Positions 56,600-64,000 of a DNA stretch of 64,000 nucleotides are shown here, one piece after another. Position numbers and translations under genes: made by a program. A model generated the notes under the pieces. The model saw only the letters and a list, made by a program, of their open reading frames with translations, was not told the DNA's origin and searched no databases. Numbering within the stretch: position 1 is the stretch's first letter; each line of letters opens with the position of its first letter. This DNA comes from Rana temporaria (Eukaryota; Chordata; Amphibia; Anura; Ranidae), in NCBI RefSeq assembly GCF_905171775.1, contig NC_053490.1:16793752-16857751 (forward strand), in the 5' to 3' direction.

Positions 56600-56835
56600 T
56601 ACATTTGTATGGCGCCCCCCGGAGTCAATACTTTGTAGAACCTCCTTTTACTGCAATTACAGCTACAAGTCTTTTTGGGGGTGTCTCTACCAGCTTTGCA
56701 CATCTAGAGAGGGACATTTCTGCCCATTCTTCTTTGCAAAATATCTCAAGTTCTGTCAGATTGGATGGAGAGCATCTGTGATCAGCAATTTTCAAGCCAG
56801 GCCACAGATTCTCGATGGGATTTAGGTAGGAGGAG
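56600..56835 (-). mobile_element. Tc1-like element, C-terminal fragment
   Basis: On the minus strand it reads NPIENLWPGLKIADH... and ends VAVIAVKGGSTKY, the usual Tc1 transposase tail, over about 70 residues. The remainder of the element is absent. Confidence 0.75.
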
Positions 56836-57079
56836 TTCAGAACATAGAGAAATCATGTCTGTTTTTTGTACTTGGGGACACCAAGGACCCCTTTCTCAAG
56901 GTGACAGAAAAATGTGCACATGGACAATTACAGAGATATATTCCCATCAATCATCCAAAAGTCAACACACCTGTGGAATTACTCATGCCTCATACTTGGT
57001 CCCGTGTGCCAAAGAAAATAAAGAACATATGAAATAATGTACCTTCTACTCAGGGCGGTGGGCGGTGTGAACAAACAAC

Positions 57080-57325
57080 CCTTAGAGCCGGTACACACAC
57101 GGGCAACCTGTCAGGCGACTCAGCCGCCTGACAAGTCGCGGTCCGCTCTATTCAATAGAACCGTTCTAATAGGAGCGACGCAAGTGTTCCTGTACAACTT
57201 TGGGGGCGACTTGCATTGACTTCAATACAGAAGTCATTTTGCGAGTTGCCTCTAAAGTCGTCTTGAGATCGCCTTGCCGAGTCGCCCCCAAAGTCGTGCC
57301 GCCTGTGTGTGAACCGGCTCTAACT
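57080..57325. mobile_element. palindromic MITE (AGCCGGTACACACAC ends)
   Basis: It starts AGAGCCGGTACACACACGG and ends TGTGTGTGAACCGGCTCT, with GACTTGTCAGGCG/AGTCGCC palindromes inside. Confidence 0.7.
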
Positions 57326-57478
57326 CAGGGTGGTAAGGAGCATTTTAGTTAATTTACACCATTTCTTCCTTTTCTATATTACAGTACATCAAATTCACTG
57401 ACCATTTCTAGATCTGTGGAATGTTATTGTGCACATTTGTCTGTAATCTGAGAAAGAAGGCATTTGTGTCTCTAGACC

Positions 57479-58716
57479 AGTGTTTCGCTACCTTTTTTCA
57501 GTCGAGTCGCCCTTTAAAATCATGGACAGTCTCGAGGCACCCTTTAAATCTATGGAAAGTCTTAAAGCACCCATTAAAATTATGGACAGTGTCGAGGCAC
57601 CCTTTAAAATTATGGACAGTCTCGAGGAACCCTTTTAAGTTGCGGACAGTTTCGAGGCACCCTTTAAAATCATGGACAGTCTCAAGACACCCTTTAAAAT
57701 CATGGACAGTCTCGAGGCACCCTTTAAAATCATGGACAGTCTTGAGGCACCCTTTTAAGATATGGACAGTCTTGAGGCACCCTTTTAAGATATGGACAGT
57801 CTTCGAGGCACCCTTTAAATCTATGGAAAATCTTGAAGCACCCTTTAAAATTATGGACAGTCTCGAGGAACCCTTTTAAGTTGCGGACAGTCTCGAGGCA
57901 CCCTTTAAAATCATGGACAGTCTCGAGGCACCCTTTAAAATCATGGACAGTCTCGAGGCACCCTTTGAATCTATGTAAAGTTTTGAAGCACCCATTAAAA
58001 TTATGGACAGTGTAGAGGCACCCTTTTAAGTTGCGGACAGTCTCGAGGCACCCTTTAAAATCATGGACAGTCTCGAGGCACCCTTTAAAATCATGGACAG
58101 TCTCAAGACACCCTTTAAAATCATGGACAGTCTCAAGACACCCTTTAAAATCATGGACAGTCTCGAGGCACCCTTTAAAATCATGGACAGTCTTGAGGCA
58201 CCCTTTTAAGATATGGACAGTCTTCGAGGCACCCTTTAAATCTATGGAAAATCTTGAAGCACCCTTTAAAATTATGGACAGTCTCGAGGAACCCTTTTAA
58301 GTTGCGGACAGTCTCGAGGCACCCTTTAAAATCATGGACAGTCTCGAGGCACCCTTTAAAATCATGGACAGTCTCGAGGCACCCTTTGAATCTATGTAAA
58401 GTTTTGAAGCACCCATTAAAATTATGGACAGTGTCGAGGCACCCTTTTAAGTTGCGGACAGTCTCGAGGCACCCTTTAAAATCATGGACAGTCTCGAGGC
58501 ACCCTTTAAAATCATGGACAGTCTCAAGACACCCTTTAAAATCATGGACAGTCTCGAGGCACCCTTTAAAATCATGGACAGTCTCGAGGCACCCTTTAAA
58601 ATCATGGACAGTCTCGAGGCACCCTTTTAAGATATGGACAGTCTTCGAGGCACCTTTTAAATCTATGGAAAATCTTGAAGCACCCTTTAAAATTATGGAC
58701 AGTCTCGAGGCACCCT
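57479..58716 (+). mobile_element. hAT-like element expanded into a 30-bp minisatellite
   Basis: The left end CAGTGTTTCGCTACCTTTTT is a Charlie-like hAT terminus. The interior is about 40 copies of CCTTTAAAATCATGGACAGT plus CTCGAGGCAC with several variants. The right terminus is lost in a truncated TTAA MITE (from 58717). Confidence 0.75.
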
Positions 58717-59602
58717 TTAAAGCGGTTCTCCACCCTAAATTGGAACTCACGCTGATCGGAAACCCTCCCCCCCTCCGGTGTCACATTTGACACCTTTCAG
58801 GGGGAGGGGGGTGCAGATACCTGTCTAAAGACAGGTATTTGCACCCACTTCCAGCCACACAGTTTCGGGTAAACTGCGGGCAGAACGTCACCTCCCGTCC
58901 TCCCTAGAGTTGCCACCTCATCCCTTTAAACCCAAACTCATATGAATTACACAGGTTCTGGGGCTAATTTAGTGCAGATAAGGCACCAAGTGAGTTTAAT
59001 TACCACCTTAACTAGTTGGGACCCGCGCTATAGTCAATTGATGGCTACAGCGCGGATCCCAAAATCCAAGTGGACGTCAATTGACGTCCGCCCCTTTGTG
59101 TCCGATGTGTCCGCCATAACGTCGCAGTCCCAATAAAAATCGCAGATCGCCGCCATTTCTAGTAAAAAAAAAAATAATAAAAAATAATAATTCTGTCCCC
59201 TATTTTGTAAGCGCTATAACTTTTGCGCAAACCAGTCGCTTATTGCGATTTTTTTTTTTTTTACCAAAAATATGTAGAAGAATACGTATCGGCCTAAACT
59301 GAGAAAAAAAATGTGTTTTTTTTTTTTAAATTGGGATATTTATTATAGCAACAAGTAAAAAATATTGTATTTTTTTCAAAATTGTCGCACTTTTTTGTTT
59401 ATAGCGCAAAAAAAAAAAAACCACACAAGCGATCAAATACCACCAAAAGAAAGCTCTACTTGTTGGGAAAAAAGGACGCCAATTTTGTTTGGGAGCCACG
59501 TCGCACGACCGCGCAATTGTCTGTAAAAGCGACGCAGTGCCGAATTGTAAAAACCCCTTGGGTCATTTAGCAGCATATTGGTCCGGTCCTTAAGTGGTTA
59601 AG
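58717..59602 (+). mobile_element. truncated TTAA MITE followed by a TTAA-family 3' part
   Basis: TTAAAGCGGTTCTCCACCC (58717) begins a MITE that has no right end. From about 59090 the TTAA family resumes (GTGTCCGATGTGTCCGCC) and ends CCTTAAGTGGTTAA at 59602. Confidence 0.65.
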
Positions 59603-59604
59603 CT

Positions 59605-59838
59605 ATGGACAGTCTTCGAGGCACCTTTTAAATCTATGGAAAATCTTGAAGCACCCTTTAAAATTATGGACAGTCTCGAGGCACCCTTTAAAGCGGAGCT
59701 CCACCCTAAAGTGGAACTCACGCTGATCGGAAACCTGGACTCCAGGACAGGTAAGTGTCCTAATATTAAAAGTCAGCAGCTGCAGTATTTGTAGCTGCTG
59801 GCTTTTAATATTTTTTTTCCATGGCACATCCGCTTTAA
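59605..59838. mobile_element. duplicate of the hAT minisatellite edge plus a 151-bp TTAA MITE
   Basis: 59605-59687 repeats 58636-58716 nearly exactly. It is followed by a complete MITE (59688-59838; AGCGGAGCTCC ... CATCCGCT) with TTAA on both sides. Confidence 0.8.
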
Positions 59839-60429
59839 CTCTACCAACGTGAAATTTGAATAGATAAAAATAAGGTTATGCCCTCTTTTGCATTACTTTG
59901 GGTACAGCCCTCATATTATGGCATCTCTGAACGTGGATGGATTGCTTATCCAAAAGGAAATACAAGATTTGGACTAGAGATGTACTGCAAGTGATTGCAC
60001 ACTCTGGAGACTATGACAGAGGCATCCAAACTTGTTAAGCTGCTGTGGTAATCATTTACGGAGAACTGGCTACAGTGGGGAAAATAATTATTTGATCCCC
60101 TGCAGATTTTGAAGTTATTCCCACTATAGCCTCATTACACACGATGAGACTTCCATCAGAGTTTTCCGTGGATTTTTGTCCGATCACCAAATCACGTGTT
60201 TTTTCAGTTCTTTACCGCCACCCTGTGGGCAACTTCTGCTATTGTTGTCTGATCTTTAGCATTGGTTCTGAGCATGCGTGTTTGTACTTTGGAATTTAGT
60301 CCGATGGACTTGTGTACACACAATAGGATTTTGCTTCATGTCTGTTCTCACAGCGAACATTTGTCCGATGAAAAAGTGGATTTGTCCGATCAAACAGGTT
60401 CGTCAAACATCTGTTGTCAAAAAGTCCAA

Positions 60430-61062
60430 TAGCCAGATTCAGGTAGACGTGCCTAACTTTAGGCAGGCGTAGCGTATCTCAAATACGCTACGCCGCCGTG
60501 AGTTAGAGAGGCAAGTACAGTATTCACAAACAACTTGCGTCCTAAGTTACGGCGGCGTAGTGTAAATGTGCCGGCGTAAGCGTGCCTAATTCAAATGTGG
60601 AAGAGGTGGGCGTGTTTTATGTAAATTAAGCATGACCCCACGTAAATGACGTTTTTGAACGAACGGCGCATGCGCCGTCCGTGGACGTAACCCAGTGCGC
60701 ATGCTCCAAATTAGGCCGCAAAGACTCATTGGTTTCGACGTGAACGTAAATTACGGCCAGCCCCATTCACGGACGACTTACGCAAACGACGTAAAACGTG
60801 AAAAGTTCAACGCGGTTCTGACGTCCATACTTAACATTGGCTGCGCCATCTTTTTGGTGGTTTATCTTTACGCCTGAAAACGCCTTACGTAAACGGCGTA
60901 TCTTTACTGCGACAGGCAAGCGTACGTTCGTGAATAGGCGTATCTCGCTGATTTACGTATTCTAGGCGTATCCTAGTGGCCAGCGTAAATAGACAGCCAA
61001 GATACGACGGCGCCGGCGGTCGTATCTTAGCAACATTCAAGCGTATCTCAATTTGAGAATAC
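60430..61062. mobile_element. Harbinger-type palindromic MITE inside Tc1-C
   Basis: It starts AGCCAGATTCAGGTAGACG and ends TTTGAGAATACGC, with TACGCCGCCG-rich arms shared with the 39686 copy. Confidence 0.65.
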
Positions 61063-61064
61063 GC

Positions 61065-61523
61065 TTAACCACTTGCTTACTGGGCACATAAACCCCCTTC
61101 GTACCCAGGCGAAATTTCAGCTTCCGGTATTGCGTCGCTTTAACTGACATTTGCGCGGTCGTGCGACGTGGCTCCCAAACAAAATTGACGTCCTTTTTCC
61201 CCCACAAATAGAGCTTTCTTTTGGTGGTATTTGATCACCTCTGCGGTTTTTATTTTTTGCGCTATAAACAAAAAAAGAGCGACAATTTTAAAAAAATATA
61301 TATTTTTTTTACTTGTTGCTATAATAAATATCCCAATTTTTTTTTTTTAAAACTATTTTTTTTCTCAGTTAAGGCCTAAACGTATTTTTCAACATATTTT
61401 TGTAAAAAAAAATCGCAAAAAGCGACTGGTTTGCGCAAAAGTTATAGCGCCTACAAAATGGTGAACAGAATTATGATTTTTTTTAATTTTTTTACTAGTA
61501 ATGGCGGCGATCTGCGATTTTTG
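61065..61523 (-). mobile_element. TTAA (piggyBac-like) repeat, 3' part, reversed, inside Tc1-C
   Basis: It starts TTAACCACTTGC and reads the family in reverse (TGGCTCCCAAACAAAATTG, CTTTCTTTTGGTGGTATTTG) until about 61523. Confidence 0.8.
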
Positions 61524-61916
61524 ACCCTAGACCTGTAAAAAATTGCAGTAAAAAACGCTGCGTTTTGTTGCGGCAAATCGCGGTAAAAAACGCCGCAAAA
61601 CGCTACGCTCAGGTGTGAATGCAGCCTCAGGGAATCAGGAAGTGAAGCGTTGCGTATTCACTACCCAGTTCCCTACTGCGCAGTCATGAGGCGCGTCCTC
61701 TGGGACCAGTGTGTTTCCCAGAACACAGCGGGGGGGGGGGGGGGGGTTTAAGGGGCGTGACCCCCGCGGGAGTCTATTCCCGGAAGTGGGTGCAAATACC
61801 TGTATTAGACAGGTATCTGCACCCCCCCTCCCCCTTAAAGGTGCCAAATGTGACAACGGAGGGGGGAGGAGGGTTCCGAAAAGCAGAGGTTCACTTTTTG
61901 TGTGTACCTCCGCTTT

Positions 61917-62149
61917 AAGGTCATTGGGTGGCCTAGCCAGTCTCCAGACCTTAATCTTATAGAAAATTTATGGAGGAAGCTGAATTTTCGAGGTGCCAAG
62001 CGACAGCCAAGATACCTCAGGGATTTAGAGAAGATTGGTAAAGAACAGTGGACCAAAATCCCTCCTGAGATGTGTGCACACCTTGTACCCAACTACAAGA
62101 AATGTCTTACCTCTGTGATTGCCAACAAGGGTTTCTCCACCAACTACTA
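61917..62149 (+). pseudogene. Tc1 transposase C-terminal remnant (Tc1-C)
   Basis: It reads VIGWPSQSPDLNLIENLWRK at the start, CAHLVPNYKKCLTSVIANKG later and FSTNY at the end, the C-terminal quarter of a Tc1 transposase including the DLNPIENLW-type block just before the third catalytic acid. The N-terminal and catalytic parts are gone, replaced by insertions. No function is expected. Confidence 0.9.
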
Positions 62150-62990
62150 CCGTATTTATCGGGGTATACCGTGCGCCAGCGAATAACGCGTACCCCAAGC
62201 TGAGAAGGGAAGTTTTGGAAAAAACGTACTTTTTGGATGCTCAGCCTTGTCGGTGTCCGTCTGCTGTCGGCGTCCATCGGTGGCCTTGTCCGGCGTCCGC
62301 CTGCGGCCTTGCGCGGGGTCCGTCGAGCCTTGTCGGTGTCCGTCGCATCCGTCTGCCGGTCCGTCCGTCTGCGGCCTTGCGCGGGGTCCGTCCAGCCTTG
62401 TCAGTGTCCGTCTGCTGTCTTGTCCGGCGTCCATCGGCGGCCTTGTCCGGGGTCTGTCCAGCCTTGTCAGTGTCCGTCTGCTGTCTTGTCCGGCGTCCAT
62501 CGGCGTCCGTCTGCGGCCTTGTCCGGCGTCCGTCTGCGGCCTTGCGCGGGGTCTGTCCAGCCTTGTCAGTGTCCGTCTGCTGTCTTGTCTGGCGTCCATC
62601 GGCGGCCTTGTCTGGCGTCCATCGGCGGCCTTGCGCGGGGTCCGTCCAGCCTTGTCGGTGTCTGTCGCATCCGTCTGCCGGTCCGTCCAGCCTTGTGGGT
62701 GTCCGTCGCGTCCGTCTGCCAGGGGATGCAGCGTTGAATTTGGCGCCTCGGTCGAGCTGTGCAGAGCCGGATCTCCGGTGTAATCGGCTGCTCTCGCGTG
62801 GCTGCAGGCTTAGCCGAGCGTGGGCCAAACCTAGCCGAGTGCGCAGTACACTCGGCTTGGCCTTTGTCGGCGGCGCTCAGAGACAGCGAGGATCGGCTGT
62901 CTCCGAGGAGGATCGGCGTATATCGCGCACCCATGATTTTCTCCTGATTTTAAGGGGGAAAAAGTGAGCAGTATCCGCCGATAAATACGG
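62150..62990. mobile_element. TA MITE (CCGTATTTATCGGGG ends) with internal GC-rich tandem repeat
   Basis: It is a relative of 22214-22691, with ends CCGTATTTATCGGGG and CCGATAAATACGG. At 62230-62720 it carries tandem CTTGTCCGGCGTCCATCGGC-type units. The open frames here (up to 282 codons) are array shadows. Confidence 0.8.
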
Positions 62991-63271
62991 TCATGTTTTG
63001 CTCGGGGATAAAATACTTATTTTACTCACTGAACTGCAACTCAATTTATAACATTTGTATCGTGTTTTTTCTGGATTTTTGGTTGATATTCTCTCTCTAT
63101 CATTTAAAAATACACCTATGATAAAAATTATAGACCCTTCATTTCTTTGTAAGTGGGCAAACTTTAAAAATCTGCAGGGGATCAAATAATGGTTTTCTCC
63201 ACTGTAAGGGCGAAGCATGTCTTAAATGGATTTTATCCAGCCAACTTCTATTCCTAATCCAGCCAACCTAA

Positions 63272-64000
63272 TTAACCACTTAAGGACCGCCTCCTGAACA
63301 TATACGTCGGCAGAATGGCACGGCTGGGCACAAGCACGTACCTGTACATCCTCTTTAAGTGCCCAGCCGTGGGTCGCGGGACCCGAAGCTCCGTGACCGC
63401 GGGACCCGATCGCCGCTGGAGTCCCGCGATCGGTCCCCGGAGCTAAAGAACGAGGAGAGTTGTGTGTAAACACAGCTTCCCCATTCTTCACTGTGGCGCT
63501 GTCATTGATCGTGTGTTCCCTGATATAGGGAAACACGATCAATGATGTCACAGGTCCAGCCCTGCCCCCCTACAGTTAGAAACACATATGACACTTAACC
63601 CCTTCAGCGCCCCCTAGTGGTTAACTCCCAAACTGCAATTGTCATTTTCACAGTAAACAATGCATTTTTATAGCATTTTTTGCTGTGAAAATGACAATCG
63701 TCCCAAAAATGTGTCAAAATTGTCCGATGTGTCCGCCATAATGTCGCAGTCACGAAAAAAAAAAAAATCGCTGATCGCCGCCATTAGTAGTAAAAAAAAA
63801 TGTTTTTAATAAAAATGCAATAAAACTATCCCCTATTTTGTAAACACTATAAATTTTGCGCAAACCAATCGATAAACACTTATTGCGATTTTTTTTACCA
63901 AAAATAGGTAGAAGAATACGTATCGGCCTAAACTGAGGAAAAAAAATGTTTTTTTTTTAAATATATTTTTGGGGGATATTTATTATAGCAAAAAGGAAAA
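63272..64000 (+). mobile_element. TTAA (piggyBac-like) repeat, 5' part, cut by window end
   Basis: It starts TTAACCACTTAAGGACCGCC and is very similar to the 42368 copy. It runs off the window inside the A-rich 3' half. Confidence 0.85.

Larger units (their letters stand above)
60071..63206 (+). mobile_element. Tc1-C: Tc1-like transposon interrupted by several elements
   Basis: The ends TACAGTGGGGAAAATAATTA and GGTTTTCTCCACTGTA, with GATCCCCTGCAGATTTT arms, mark a Tc1-like element with TA at both edges. Its own sequence survives at 60071-60125, 61917-62149 and 62991-63206. Between lie a palindromic MITE, a Harbinger-type MITE, a reversed TTAA fragment and a TA MITE. Confidence 0.85.

Noticed and set aside
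62119..62967. 282-codon frame
   Set aside because: Lies in GC-rich tandem repeats of a TA MITE; its first residues are the Tc1-C tail.

Overview
The window is vertebrate nuclear DNA from a large, transposon-saturated genome, most likely a frog and probably a true frog (Ranidae). Three things point there: the split coding exons of a vertebrate gene with GT-AG introns; abundant Tc1, hAT, DIRS-like, L1 and L2 elements; and a TTAA-flanked repeat of about 1 kb present many times, which I recall as typical of ranid genomes. The species assignment is inference. There are no prokaryotic genes, rRNA, tRNA or CRISPR.

The only host gene I can support is arfip2 (arfaptin-2) on the minus strand. Its last five coding exons are at 55539-55651, 52113-52334, 44037-44194, 35095-35269 and 31947-32102. 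Phases match at every junction, the reading frame is open and it ends in a normal stop. They encode about 273 residues: the PI4P-binding amphipathic helix and the whole BAR domain of a Golgi/endosome coat-associated protein that binds ARL1, ARF and RAC. The first ~70 residues lie beyond the window or in an exon I did not find. The introns are filled with tandem repeats and transposons.

Bases 1-8648 are a nest of at least eight mobile elements, all traceable to insertions into one Tc1 copy (Tc1-A). They are a hAT end, an L1 with a 17-bp target-site duplication that itself holds a TTAA element, a second Tc1 (Tc1-B) that holds a TTAA MITE and an L2 LINE, and a hAT MITE with a perfect 8-bp duplication. 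From 8.7 to 31 kb there is a DIRS-like gag fragment, duplicated hAT MITEs, a solo LTR, palindromic MITEs and a 32-bp minisatellite. From 32 to 55 kb are the arfip2 exons and introns, including a retroposon that starts with a hammerhead-ribozyme-like sequence and a 3-kb G-rich array in one intron. From 55.7 to 64 kb is upstream intron or flank containing a minisatellite-bearing hAT element and a third nested Tc1 (Tc1-C).

Two themes recur. Most minisatellites sit inside non-autonomous DNA transposons. Many insertions can be checked against an empty site elsewhere in the window. The most unusual signals are the hammerhead-like retroposons (32.6 and 46.9 kb), the open chimeric Tc1-helix-turn-helix/LINE reading frame (5333-6577), and the G-rich/pyrimidine-rich intron of arfip2.
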